This document shows positions 35,007-47,507 of a DNA stretch of 64,000 bases, one piece after another. This DNA comes from Perca fluviatilis. Lineage: Eukaryota; Chordata; Actinopteri; Perciformes; Percidae. The notes under the pieces are model-generated. The model saw nothing but the letters and a program-made list of their open reading frames with translations, did no database searches and had not been told where the DNA came from. The DNA is taken from contig NC_053132.1 in assembly GCF_010015445.1 (NCBI RefSeq), positions 33,320,501-33,384,500 on the forward strand, written 5' to 3'. A program made the translations under genes and the position numbers. How positions within the stretch are numbered: the stretch's first letter is position 1; each line of letters begins with the position of its first letter.

Positions 35007-36905
35007 GTGGAAGAATCTCGTTTGGATTGGCAAGAAAGTCTCAAAACCTATAGGAAGGCCCTAAGAAAGGCCAGATCAGACTATTACTCATCACTAATAG
35101 AAGAAAACAAGAACAACCCAAGGTTTCTTTTCAGCACTGTCGCCAGGCTGACAGATAGCCACAGCTCTACTGAGCCATCTATTCCTCTAGCTCTGAGTAG
35201 TGATGACTTCATGAGCTTCTTTAATGATAAAATTACAATTAGAGATAAAATTCATCACCTTTTACACTCAACTTCTAACGGTTCACCTTTAAACGCAGAG
35301 TCGCTAGAAATAACGACTAGTCTCGACACATACTTAGACTGCTTTTATCCTATAGACCTTCAACAATTAATGTTAAAGATATCCTCAGCTAAGCCATCTA
35401 CCTGTGTCTTAGACCCCATACCAACGAGACTACTCAAAGAAGCATTACCTGTGGTTAACACCTCATTACTAGATATGATCAATATGTCTCTATTAACAGG
35501 TTATGTACCACAGTCATTTAAAGTAGCTGTGATAAAACCTCTTCTGAAAAAACCCACCCTGACTTCTGAGGTCTTAGCAAACTATAGACCTATATCTAAC
35601 CTTCCCTTTCTCCAAGATCCTTGAGAAGGTGGTTGCTAATCAGTTATTTGATTTTCTACATAGCAATAGTTTATTTGATGACTTTCAATCAGGATTTAGA
35701 AAGAATCATAGCACAGAGACGGCACTGGTGAAAATTACTAACGACCTTTTAACTGCTGCAGACAAAGGTCTTGTCTCCATTCTTGTTTTACTAGATCTTA
35801 GTGCTGCATTTGACACTATTGACCATTCAATCCTGTTACAGAGATTGGAACACTTGGTCGATTAAAGGAATTGCATCCTGAGTTGGTTTAGGTCCTAATT
35901 CTCTGATCGATCTCAATTTGTGAATGTTAATGATAAATCCTCCAAGTACGCAAAGTTAGCCATGGGGTTCCTCAAGGCTCAGTGCTTGGACCAATTCTAT
36001 TCTCCTTATATATGCTTCCTCTAGGCAATATTATTAGAAAACACTCAATTAACTTTCACTGTTATGCGGATGACACCCAATTATACTTGTCAATCAAACC
36101 AGACGAAACCAGTCAGCTAGCTAAATTTCAAGCGTGCATTAAGGATATAAAATCCTGGATGACCTATAATTTTCTGATGTTAAACCCTAACAAAACTGAA
36201 GTTATTGTGCTGGGCCCTAAACACCTCCGAACTTCATTATCTAAAGATATAGCTACTCTGGATGGTATTGCCCTGGCCTCCAGCACCACTGTTAGAAATT
36301 TAGGAGTTATCTTTGATCAGGATATATCCTTTAATGCCAATCTAAAACAAACCTCAAGAACAGCCTTTTTTCATCTTCGTAATATTGCCAAAATTAGGAA
36401 TATCCTGTCTCAAAACGACGCTGAAAAACTAGTCCATGCATTTGTTACTTCCAGGCTGGACTATTGTAATTCCCTACTGTCAGGTTGCTCAAATAAGTCT
36501 CTTAAGACTCTCCAGCTGATACAGAATGCTGCAGCGCGTGTTCTCACAAGAACTAAGAAAAGAGATCATATTTCTCCTGTATTAGCTTCTCTGCATTGGC
36601 TTCCTGTTGAATCCAGGATTGAGTTTAAAGTCCTTCTCTTGACCTACAAAGCTCTACATGGTCTAGCACCATCATATCTAGAAGAGCTCCTAATACCCTA
36701 TTGTCCCACTAGAGCACTGCGCTCCCAGAATGCAGAGTTACTGGTGGTACCTAGAGTCTCTAAAAGTAGAATGGGAGCTAGAGCCTTCAGTTATCAGGCT
36801 CCTCTCCTATGGAACCAACTACCGATCTGGGTTCGGGGGGCAGAAACTGTCACCTCATTCAAGAATGAACTTAAAACTCTCCTATTTGATAAAGCTTATA
36901 GTTAG
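35007..36905 (+). pseudogene. L2 ORF2 reverse transcriptase, frameshifted
   Basis: Three frames in succession: 35007-35624 ([54 protein letters not shown]), 35629-35865 ([39 protein letters not shown] with the first catalytic Asp) and 35982-36905 ([31 protein letters not shown] with the YADD catalytic pair, [20 protein letters not shown] and a 307-codon run to [14 protein letters not shown]). Joining breaks lie at 35624-35629 and 35866-35981. The last frame is close to the minus-strand frame at 38533-39456. Confidence 0.92.
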
Positions 36906-37735
36906 GGAGTGAGGAGTTGCAGTGTTCACCTAACTGGCCCAACTGCTTCTCTTCATAATTGTTAGATTAATAATACATAACAAAGTAGAGGGAGGCAGGC
37001 AAGCCAAGCCCGATCCGGCAGGGGGAGAGTTCTAAGCCCGAAAAAGCTACCTCTCCTTATGACCTGTCTCTCTTAGTTACCTGTTATAGTTATGCTGTTA
37101 TAGTTCTAGACTGCCGGGGGACTTCCTTCCTTTGACACACTGAGCTGCTCTCTCCTCTCCCTTTCTATTACTGTTACTGTTACTATTACTATTACTGTTA
37201 CTATTACTATTACTATTACTATTTGTGTGCAGCCCGTCCCAGAAATGTTTGTTACTAATCCTAGCTTCTGGGGAGTTTACTCCCCGGAGTCCTTATGCTT
37301 TTTTTCCCCCAGCGTATTTCCTTGGAGAACGTTGGCACCAAGATCCTGGTTGCAGCTGTCGCCGTGGTCCTGCTGCACTCCCTGCTGAGCTCAGCGGTGC
37401 CCTGCAATGTCATGCTGCGTCCTGCTGAACCCTGCAGCTTCCCGCTACATCCAGTCACTGTTCCATTATTAATGTGACTACTATCGCCACTGTTCATCAC
37501 ACCCCCAACCGGCTCGTCAGACACCCCCAAGAGCCTGGGTCTGTCCGAGGTTTCCTTCCGAAGGGTTTGCTCGCGACTCGCGCCCCGACTGCTTGCTCTT
37601 GAGGGAATTACTGGAATTGTTGGAATTGTTGGGGCTTTGTAAATTATAGAGTGTGGTCTATACTCTTATCTGTAAAGTGTCTCGAGATAACTTATGTTAT
37701 GATTTGATACTATATATAGAATTGAATTGAATTCA
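36906..37735 (+). other. L2 3' UTR and tail
   Basis: Non-coding 3' region with a C/T-rich block, (TTACTA/G)n simple repeat and a terminal attgaattgaatt. Small frames at 37225-37530 are UTR translations. Confidence 0.8.
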
Positions 37736-37736
37736 T

Positions 37737-39762
37737 AACAACAGTTATCTCGAGACACCTTACAGATAGAGTAGTAGCCCCAACAATTCCAGTAATTCCC
37801 TCAAGAGCAAGCATTAGCAGTGGCTGTTGCGACAGTGGCGAGGAAAAACTCCCTTTTAGGAAGAAACCTCGGCAGACCCAGACTCTTGGTAGGCGGTGTC
37901 TGACGGTGCCGGTTGGGGATGTGATGAACAGTGGCAATAATAGTCCTAGTAAAGATAATGGAACAGTGACTACAATGGTAGTCGTAGTAGTTCATGTCAT
38001 AGCAGGGCACAGCAGAGCATGGGTGGACGCAGTGGACGTGGCAGGGCGCAGCAGGATGCAGCCGGACCACAGCGACAGCTGCACCCAGGACCCAGATCTT
38101 GTTGCCACTCTAATCCAAGGAAATATTCTGGGCGAAAAAAGAAACAAATTGACTCCAGGGAGTAAACTCCCCAGAGCTAGATTAGTAACAAGCATTTCTG
38201 GGACAAGGATGCACACAAAAGGAAACAAATGAAAAGGGAGAGGAGAGAGCAGCTCAGTGTGTCATAGGAAGGAAGGAACTTCCCCGGCAGTCTAGAATTA
38301 TAATAGCATAACTAAGAGAGACAGGTTAAGGAGAGGTGCCTGGTTGGGCTAGAACTCTCCCCAACCGGATCGGGCTGTACTGGCCTGCCTCCCTCTACTC
38401 TCACTATATAATTAATTATATGATGGATAAATCTGATGACTATGAAGAGAAGCAGAGAAAAGCAGGGGTGCTGTATCTGCAGCTATACACCCTGCCCCGC
38501 CGGTCTAGGCGTACGCTGCAACTCCTCACTCCCTAACTATAAGCTTTATCAAAGAGGAGGGTTTTCAGTTTATTCTTAAATATGGTGACGGTGTCTGCCC
38601 CCCGAACCCAAATTAGGAGCTGGTTCCACAGGAGAGGAGCCTGGTAGCTGAAGGCTCTGGCTCCCATTCTACTTTTAGAGACTCTAGGAACCACAAGTAG
38701 CTCTGAATTTTGGGAGCGCAGTGCTCTAGTGGGACAATAAGGTACTAGGAGCTCTTCTAGATATGACGGTGCTTGACCATTTAGAGCTTTGTAGGTCAGG
38801 AGGAGGATTTTAAATTCAATCCTGGATTTTACAGGGAGCCAATGCAGAGAAGCTAATACAGGAGAAATATGATCGCTTTTCTTAGTTCTCGTCAGAACAC
38901 TTGCTGCAGCATTCTGGATCAGCTGGAGAGTCTTGAGGGACTTATTTGGGCAACCTAATAGTAAGGAATTACAGTAGTCCAGCCTGGAAGTAACAAATGC
39001 ATGGACAAGTTTTTCAGCATCGTTTTGCGACAGGATGTTCCTAGTTTTAGCAATATTACAAAGATGAAAAAAGGCTGTTCTTGAGGTTTGTTTTAGGTGG
39101 GCGCTAAAGGATATATCCTGATCAAAAATAACTCCTAGATTTCTAACAGTGGTGCTGGAGGGCAGGGCAATGCCATCCAGGGTAGCTATGTCTTTAGATA
39201 ATGAGGTTCGGAGGTGTTTGGGGCCCAGCACAATCACTTCATTTTTGTTTGAGTTTAACATAAAAAAATTGTAGGTCATCCAGGATTTTATATCTTTAAT
39301 GCACGCTTGAAGTTTAGCTAACTGACCGGTTTTGTCTGGCTTGATTGACAAGTATAATTGGATGTCATCTGCATAACAGTGAAAATTAATTGAGTGTTTC
39401 CTAATAATATTGCCTAGAGGAAGCATATATAAGGAGAATAGAATTGGTCCAAGCACTGAGCCTTGTGGAACGCCATGGCTAACTTTAGCGTACTTGGAGG
39501 ATTTATCGTTAATATTAACAAATTGACGATTGATCAGAGAAATAGGACTTAAACCAGCTTAGTGTGATTCCTTTAATGCCAACTAAATGTTCCAGTCTCT
39601 GTAACAGGATTGTATGGTCAATAGTGTCAAATGCAGCACTAAGATCTAATAAGACAAGTATGGAGATAAGTCCCTTGTCAGCAGCAGTTAGAAGGTGCTG
39701 TCTCTGTGCTATGATGCATTCTAAATCCTGACTGAAAGTCCTCAAATAGACTATTCCTATGA
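37737..39762 (-). mobile_element. L2-like retrotransposon, minus strand, 5'-truncated, tail-to-tail with the previous copy
   Basis: On the minus strand from right to left: FEDFQSGFR-type text near 39745, then a frame with [20 protein letters not shown] (39745-39515) and a 307-codon frame 39456-38533 ([45 protein letters not shown]). The 3' UTR then runs to 37737, mirroring 36906-37735. One frame break lies between 39515 and 39456. The last frame is uninterrupted and close in sequence to 35982-36905. Confidence 0.92.
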
Positions 39763-39789
39763 ATCCTTGAGAAGGTAGTCGCTAATCAT
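39762..39789 (+). other. Short inverted 5' end of the minus-strand L2
   Basis: gaatccttgagaaggtagtcgctaatca reads in the plus orientation and matches 35616-35641 of the other L2 copy, whereas the rest of this copy reads minus. A 5' inversion of this size fits twin-primed reverse transcription. Confidence 0.7.
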
Positions 39790-39812
39790 AGGAAACGGAC
39801 CTCAGGGCAAAC

Positions 39813-40130
39813 ATGGCATTTCCTTTGGTCGACGATCCCGTTGATGAAGAAGCTACTTTATTTCGCAGGGTGTTATATGTCGGGAGATGATATTGAAACC
39901 CAGACATTTTAATTTTCAGATAACTTCCTATTTGAGCGGTATCATTTTTCTTCCCAGTCGATCAGTTTTGTAGCCTAGGCTACATAACCTTATCCGTCCT
40001 CATATCACTAACGTCACCCATCTATGCTCTTACATCCCAGCAGATTATTTGTGTCTCATTACGTTTTTTTGTTTTTAGTAAAGCCACTGTAGCAAAGCGC
40101 CTTCAGAAGAGTGTGAGTGTAAACGCTTTG
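39813..40130 (+). pseudogene. PIF/Harbinger (HARBI1-like) transposase N-terminal fragment
   Basis: ATGGCATTTCCTTTGGTC opens MAFPLVDDPVDEEATLFRRV, the usual beginning of HARBI1-like transposases, and stops at 39889-39891. Across frameshifts later blocks are recognisable: DNFLFERYHFSSQSI (about 39920), NLIRPHITNVTH (about 39987) and ALTSQQIICV (about 40027). After an intron-like ttttttgtttttag there is SKATVAKRLQKSV (about 40078-40116). The catalytic DDE core is not present. Too broken to be functional. Sits immediately outside the L2 insertion. Confidence 0.75.
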
Positions 40131-40299
40131 AAATAAAAGATTATTAATTATAATTCTGTTAATGATGGTGCTGCAGCCTCAGAATGGGAGCAGTAGGCCT
40201 AGGACTTTTTCGTCCGCAGTGTTGCACCTAAATGAAATAGATTATAGGTTCAATACCATTTAATCAGTAATATTAGGCTATACTATGATTAAATATGAT

Positions 40300-40400
40300 A
40301 TACACTATCAGTGTTGTCACAGTTACTTTGAAAAAGTAACTTAGTTACTTTACAGATTACTTGATTTTAAAAGTAACTTAGTTACTTTACAGATTACTTG
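40300..40400. repeat. Repeat end with duplicated gttacttt/agattacttg unit
   Basis: agtaacttagttactttacagattacttgatt occurs twice in tandem (about 40335-40372 and 40369-40403). Resembles the terminus of a common fish DNA element; the other end was probably displaced by the L1 insertion. Confidence 0.5.
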
Positions 40401-41430
40401 ATTTGACCCAATTTATAAATGGGGTGCCCAATCCAAACTTCTGTAGCGCCTGCAAAACATACCCCCATTCTACTCTATCGAACGCTTTTTCAGCGTCGAG
40501 AGAAAAAGCTACCTTAGGTTCAGCACTATTCCTTGTCTGCCATACCAAGTGTAATAACCTACGAACATTGTCTGCTGAAGACCTTCCTTTGATAAAACCG
40601 ACCTGATCCAGGTGAATAAGACTGCAAAAATGTTTCTCTAGCCTTGTAGCCAAAATTTTAGCCAATATTTTAGCATCCACATTTATCAAAGAGACTGGTC
40701 GGTAGTTACCGCACTGCTGAGGGTTCTTGCCTTTTTATGTATAAGTGTTATTACAGCAGATTGCATACTCTCTGGCATATTACCAGTGTTAAGTGCCTCC
40801 CTATAACTTTAAGAAGTCTTGGGGCTAACATGTCAGAGAATATCTTCTAAAAATGTTGTCCCCTGGGGACTTACCAGAACTTAGACTCTTTATAGCCTGT
40901 TAGACCTCTACTAAAGTAACATCCCCTCCAATTTCTTTTTGTGATTCTTCTGACAAGGATGGCAGATGGGACTGGGACAAGAACTCATCCACCATGTCCC
41001 GGTCTTCAGTGCTCTGGGATGTATATAATGATTGGTAAAAAGTCCTAAATGCTTCATTGATCTCTCCAGGGTCTGTTACTAAAACCCCCTCCTCATTCTC
41101 CACAGAGGTTATTGGTGTCCGATTATATTGTTGTTTAACCCTCTGGGCCAAGAACCTCCCCGCCGTTTCCCCTTACTCGTAGTACTTGTGTCTGCACTGG
41201 AACAGTGCAAACTCTGCTTTCTTTTGCAATATAGAGTTCAATTCAAGCTTAAGTTTATTTAAATGTGAGAGTACTCCCGGGTTCAGCTGAGATGCATGTA
41301 ACTTTTTGAGGGCTTTCATTTATCCCTCTAATTCACGTAAGCGCTTACTTGCCTATTTTTTCAGGTAAGAGGAGTGTTGTATCAAGCGACCTCTTAAGAT
41401 CACCCCAGGTTTGAAAAATCATGACAGAAA
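40390..41430 (-). pseudogene. L1-clade ORF2 reverse-transcriptase part, inverted
   Basis: Minus-strand frames 41151-40900 (MAQRVKQQYNRTPITSVENE, DPGEINEAFRTFYQSLYTS) and 40689-40387 (NVDAKILAKILATRLEKH, HLDQVGFIKGRSSADNVRRL, AFSLDAEKAFDRVEW with the first RT Asp, TPFINWVK). These are L1/Tx1-type, not L2-type, RT motifs (GFIKGR). Frames between them are broken. The sequence stops abruptly at about 40398 inside a different repeat and at about 41430 meets the plus-strand half of the same kind of element. Confidence 0.85.
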
Positions 41431-41439
41431 ACCTCCTCT

Positions 41440-42200
41440 CCCTCATACAGAAAATTTAGAGCACTTTGCAAAACTGGACTAAAGTGGGCTTATCCCTGCT
41501 GGGTAAGATAAACATTCTAAAAATGATCACAGTCCCACAAATCAATTATATTACTACTACCTACTTTCTAAAAGCTTCCCCTCCTCATTACTAACAAAGT
41601 TTAATAAGACAGTAAATTATTTTTTGTGGGCAGGCAAAAGACCTTTTAACAGAATAAATATACTACTGTATATACAGCTAGTAGAAGTGGGGGGTCTCAG
41701 CTTGCCAAGAGTGGATTGGTACCACTCTGCTTTCTCCCTTAACCAGCTGTCCAAAATATATATGATAGAAGATCAAGCTCCTCCATGGGTCTCGATGGAA
41801 AGGGAACTTACAGATCCGTTCCCCATTCAGGCTTCTATATCGCAAACAGGTGGAGAAATCCCATTTAGGTATCCACTGTTGGCATTTGCGAAAGAAACCT
41901 GGAGAGTTTCACATCAGGTGACAGGATTAAGGCCCTCCTTCACAAAAAAATCATCAACCTGGCATAACAAACTATTGAAAATAGGCAAAAAAAAACTCTA
42001 TTAGAAGACATGGGTCTTTTTATTGAAGATGTGTTGATGTGTTCATGACATTTGACCAGATAATGACTACGTATAACATTCCTAAGAAATTTCATTTCAT
42101 TTCATTCAGATCACTATTCTTGTCTCTGTTGAATGAAGAAAATCATATTCCTGACATCAAAACATTGAGTGAAGTTTGGAATGAATGAAGAATGCAGACA
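41440..42200 (+). pseudogene. L1-clade ORF2 C-terminal part, plus strand
   Basis: Reads NWTKVGLSLLGKINILKM (about 41470-41520), VPQINYITTTYFLKASP, FFVGRQK-like text and a 126-codon frame 41624-42004 (VGGLSLPRVDWYHSAFSLNQ, RYPLLAFAKETWR). Then TTYNIPKKFHF near 42065. This follows the catalytic YADD region in the normal L1 ORF2 order; the YADD region itself is missing. Strand is opposite to 40390-41430, so the element is internally inverted. Several stops. Confidence 0.8.
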
Positions 42201-42685
42201 TTATCACGGTCCGATGACGTCATGGACATGCTTAATCACTGGCCATTGGGATGTACCACTGGTAGAAAGAGAAAGGCTGGTTTGTCTCCGCCAGCAGCTC
42301 AAGTTTGCAAGAATTTGCCAAATATTAAGATTTGTGGCAAACTAAGATAAACAGTATGATATATATGATAAAACGGCATACAGATAGGCATCTTGAGGCA
42401 TCTTACACCAAAAACACACCGGGCCGGCCCGCATGCTGCAGCAATCTTTTCGGCATCCCCTTTATTTCTTCTGCAAGCCACAAGCAAATGTGTCAAGCCA
42501 GGTACAGTAGGTAATTACATACAGGAAGGTCACAGGGAGGCTGGAGACATTACAAAATAAAACAAATTTTCAAAATAAAACACGCTTTTATGGTGATTTT
42601 GACTGTCTTGACTTCTCAGCTGTGTCTAAAGCGAGACAGGCGATCTGCAGGCACACAAAGAGAGACGGACAGACAGAGAGAGAGT
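42201..42685. other. No gene recognised
   Basis: May include the last part of the L1 element (to about 42340) but no poly(A) tail is visible. Confidence 0.4.
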
Positions 42686-42687
<2 letters not shown>

Positions 42688-42718
<31 letters not shown>

Positions 42719-42764
42719 CCACAACCAAACAACCACTCCCAGAGAGAGAGAGAGAGAGAGCTGT
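42688..42764. repeat. (CA)n then (GA)n microsatellites
   Basis: CA tract at 42688-42717 and GA tract near 42741-42760. Confidence 0.95.
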
Positions 42765-44260
42765 TCTATAGAGTGGAGAGGAGCAGGATCACTTTGTGAC
42801 CTCCGTGGAGAAATGCACATCTGGTATGAATAGCCAGGCGCGCGCTTCACAGATAGTTAGCACCTCAACTCAACATAGGCTGAGGTGAGACACTCTGCAG
42901 CCCATCTGAACGCTCCCTCTACCTCATACCCTTCCCTTCCTGTAGGTTAGCTGCTGGGGTTAACACCTCCGAGCAGATACGATACCTGCTAATGGAGCCA
43001 GCACTGACCTTTGAGTAGAGCCATCCACCCTAGCTTCAAGAGAGAAACTCACAACCTGGAGTATTACCTTTGTTTCCCCTCCCGTTTCAGAACTTGTCGA
43101 AGTTTGCAGAGCAAGGTGACAAGGTTATTCTGAGTGGCTTCAAAGACGGCACTGTTGACAACGGCTTGCATGAGGAACAATAATAATATTGAAATCTCTC
43201 TGTCTCTCAATTTCTTTCTTTGTCTCTTTACCTCTCTCATCCAGCCCCCACAATACAGGGTCATGGGATTGTGTGGGTGGCATCGGTAAATAGATAATCA
43301 TCTCCCTTGGCAAAATAGACTTACAAACACACACGCATCCTCACACGCACCGGGCAGGATTGTGTATGCCCCCACACTTACACACTCTTCAAACAGGTCT
43401 TCTCTCTTTTCTAGATTAGTAAATAGGAGAATGATGGAGTGATAAGTAGGCAAGGGTTTTGCAATGCAACTGGCAGCAGCAGCACTACAGACAGACACAA
43501 CTAAATAATGAAGCCCCATTTATTATTACTGCACATGGAACAAGCTGAGAGCTGTTTGAAGTGCTCTGGCTTCCCCTTCATCTCCTCTCCTTCTGTCTCT
43601 CTCTCCCTTTAATTCTGTCCTTTTTATTCCTTCCGTCTCTATCTCTAAGTCATGCTCTGTCTTCTTCCTTGTTCTCTCTCCCTCCTTTTTGTTTCCCTGT
43701 CTCTTGGATGAGCTTATCATTGTATAAAGAACAGCCTATTTTTTCAACAGTGTGTGCTTGTAAAAAATGTTGTCCTAAGGTAAGATAACTTCATTCAGCC
43801 ATGTAGGGAAATGACGTAAGTGCAGTAGCAAAAGTAAAATTGATCAGAAGAGGGAGTGAATCAGAATCCATATCATGATTCACGATCAAAATGTATTTAA
43901 TTAAAAGAACACGGTTACTCAGACATGCTGGTGACACGTTCTATACTAGCTACATAACAGACCTGCAAACTCTAGAGTAGTGGAAAAATGTGGCAGGATA
44001 TGAAACTAAAATCAGGTAGAGGTGGTCTGGGGGCATTTTCCCCCAGAAGAAAGTTTTTGTGATTTTAATATGCAAATAAGGCTTTTTGGAGCAAGAAAAC
44101 AACGTCTTTGTTTAATAAACAAATAGGTTTACTTGTTTGATAATATATATTATATATTGTTGGATTATAATTATTGTTGCATTAATTTATTCATCATTTT
44201 AATGTTGCAGCTGGTTAATGTGGAACTAATTTAATTTATTTAGCCTATATATCTATAATA
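42765..44260. other. No gene; C/T-rich blocks
   Basis: 43560-43710 is rich in ctctctc/cttcc and gives Ser/Leu frames. 42890-43040 has mixed, non-repetitive composition. No domain found. Confidence 0.5.
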
Positions 44261-44261
44261 T

Positions 44262-44834
<573 letters not shown>

Positions 44835-45707
44835 GGGGGCACCACCCGCGTCAGGGACCAATAATCAAACTGTGGAACAGTCTCATTTCTGTAGTAATCC
44901 TTTAAAAGGAAACAAAGGAAGGTGTGAATTCGAGCACGGACCTGTATTCACCAGCAATTATCACAATAAGTACACAAATAATCACCAGCAACTGCTAATT
45001 AAGTATAATCGAATTTATTAACGTCACAATTATCAGTAGCCAATCAATAATCCTTCAATAATAAAACGTATATACTTTTTACAATATCACAACCAAACAA
45101 AGCAAAAACAAAGCAGCATATGTCATGAACACGTCTGTGTCTGTGTGTGTGTGTGTAACAGTGAGTGAAAGTGGAGGGGGGCGGTGTCGAAATGTAGTTC
45201 TAACACCAAAACTACAAAATGGCTACTTCTGTGAGCTGCACAAAACTATTTAGCCTCAAGAGGGCGGTAGTGGTGCTGTGTGCACGAGGAGGGGTTGAAC
45301 AGGTCGAGGGGGTTGCTAGGCAACGTGCACGCTTAACCCAGCCCTGGTCATGTGTTAGCCTGTTAGCTCTGTACAAACGTAAGCCGACCCCACGTGGTTA
45401 AGCTAGCAGCGTTAGCTCAGGAGCTACGTGGCTAGCTTGTGTCCGTGTGTGTCAGTAAAAGGAAAAAGAGTAAAGGAGGAAAACACTCTGATCTTAGTTA
45501 TCGATAATGGCCAGCTCCCTCAGCCACTCAGGTCTGGACCACACGTGTAGTTAGGACAGACTGAGAGTTTTGACTTACCGAGGGAAACGGTCACTATAAC
45601 CACTCCAGTGGCTAACAGCTGATTCACCGCGATTATCTCGCGGACAGTAACTAAACTCCGTGAAAGGAGTGATTTAGCAGGTAGCGATTACGGTTTTACC
45701 TAGCTAC
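44835..45707. other. No gene recognised; LTR- or UTR-like sequence
   Basis: Moderately CpG-rich with several tagc-rich phrases (gttagc, gctagc) and a short GT tract at 45140-45157. Looks repetitive in style but cannot be assigned. Confidence 0.4.
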
Positions 45708-46012
45708 TTAAAGTGATGGTTCGGAGCAATTCACCTTAGGGTCCTTTGCACCATGACCTCGAGCCAAACACCCCCCCAGAAGCTTTTTTCACCTGGGTCT
45801 AACATTGGGAGAGTTAGCGTAGAGTAGCGTAACTTACAAGATATACAAACGTGGGTCCGTTAGCCCCTGCGCTAAGCTATTCAGCTGATAACGCTACTCT
45901 AGCTAACTCTCCCAATGTTCGACCCAGGTGAAAAAAGCTTCTGGGGGGGTGTTTGGCTCGAGGTCAGGGTGCAAAGGACCCTAGGGTGAATTACTCCGAA
46001 CCATCACTTTAA
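45708..46012. mobile_element. 305-bp foldback element with TTAA at both ends
   Basis: The left arm TTAAAGTGATGGTTCGGAG and the right arm CTCCGAACCATCACTTTAA begin a near-perfect palindrome. The arms are about 125-130 bp each with few mismatches and include ggtcctttgca, cctcgagccaaaca, agaagcttttttcacctggg and acattgggagagttagc, around a short centre. TTAA at 45708-45711 and 46009-46012. Non-coding. Confidence 0.92.
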
Positions 46013-47467
46013 CACCACATAATCAACAGTATCGTGATCAATTATACATTCACAGAAACAGATTAATAACCAGATATGGGCCAATACATGATTACAATCA
46101 CAGATCACATTAATGGCAACAAGCGGTAGCGAACCCTTTGCTCATTAATAAACAAACCAAACACACTAGTTCTAACATCTGCCCAGAACTGTGTAAGCCT
46201 CTTACGGTACATGTGTTGTTTGTAGTTAATCTCTCGCCAGAGTGTAACGATCCGTTTCGTCCAGAGCAGTGGACGACACGCGATCCAGGTCGACGACGCA
46301 AGAAGAGCGGAACGTAGTCCTTTTCTTGAATTCGGGCTGATTAAATCCGCTGCAGATAGAGGAAATACTGGGCCAGTGTTCCTCGGATCCCCTTTGTATA
46401 TCAGAAAGATATAAAATGTCCCAGCTCAATCTCGACCAGCGAGGTGATGCTGGCTAGCTAGTCCGGACTAGTGCACCTCCTGTCAGTAAAATGGATTACC
46501 GTGGAAAGCGAAGGCACAAACGCCGACAGCTTTTATCCTTCCTCCACCTCCTAGTGGCAGGGTGGTGCATTCAAAGGCCCGACAGCCAATGGGAAACGCG
46601 CAACCTTGTCACAGGTGTGAAGCAGTTCTTTGTCTCACCACCAGTCTGCCTTGCCCTCCATGTGTTGGAGGTAGAATCTCCATTTTGGCGACTCTGCTTC
46701 CAAGTGGCGGCTTGTAGGAGTTTGGTGAAACTGGCTTTGGGATTCACATGTAGGCCAAGATCCTTTGTCTTGCCTTCCCTGTGTCCCTTGTTTCTGCAGT
46801 CAGCTCAATCTGAGCCATTTTTGGTTAACATTAATGTTTAACCCCTTGCTTGGTCGCAACAATGCAGAATGCTTTACAACAGGGGGGTGTTAGGGCCTTT
46901 GACTCTTTTCCTGCTTCCAACATTAGCTACATGATTGCTGGATATAACAAACTTACTTTTCTTCACTTTCCTGGAGCATGAGCAGATAGCTGAAAGGAAC
47001 ATTGCGATTGTTGTGTGGAATAAGGTTGGCAAAAAAAAGGTGCTGTGCTTTTCCGTGTCTATTTTTTCGCTAAGAGGAAGCTCAACAAAAAGCCATTTGC
47101 CAACATTAAATATCAAACAAAAGCCAGACACTATATAGTATTAAGTTGCTGTGAGCTGTAGCCTACATTCACCTCTTCTAACTAGAGGCAGAACATAAAG
47201 TAATCTCAGAGATTATTCCTTCACAGCGCTGTGCAATGTGAGAAAATCTCAGAGCTGAACCGGGCAGACACAGCACTTTTCATCAGACTCACCCTGGGTC
47301 GGGTTAATTAAGTCTACTGCTAACTAGTAACATTACCGTCGCCAAAACACCCCCGCGAATCAAATCCCCTACTTCACCGTTAACTGTCAAGCCACTAAAC
47401 CTGTATGGAAATGAACACCTCTGCTGAAATGTTTAATTTGTTAATGATCATACAACACAAGACAACA

Positions 47468-47507
<40 letters not shown>

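Larger units (their letters stand above)
33056..37735 (+). mobile_element. L2-like non-LTR retrotransposon, near full length, plus strand
   Basis: Carries, in order, an ORF1 with esterase motifs, an apurinic-type endonuclease, a reverse transcriptase and a 3' UTR. The 3' UTR contains a TTAC/TGT-type simple repeat (37168-37222) and ends in gaattgaattgaatt. Several frameshifts and stops break both ORFs. It abuts gypsy integrase sequence on the left and the tail of an opposite copy on the right. Confidence 0.9.

Noticed and set aside
37225..38232. Short Leu/Val/Ser-rich proteins
   Set aside because: They lie in the mirrored 3' untranslated regions of the two L2 copies and occur in several frames.
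46240..46640. Endogenous retrovirus LTR
   Set aside because: The style is LTR-like, but no TG...CA ends, primer-binding site or pol sequence could be found, so no call was made.
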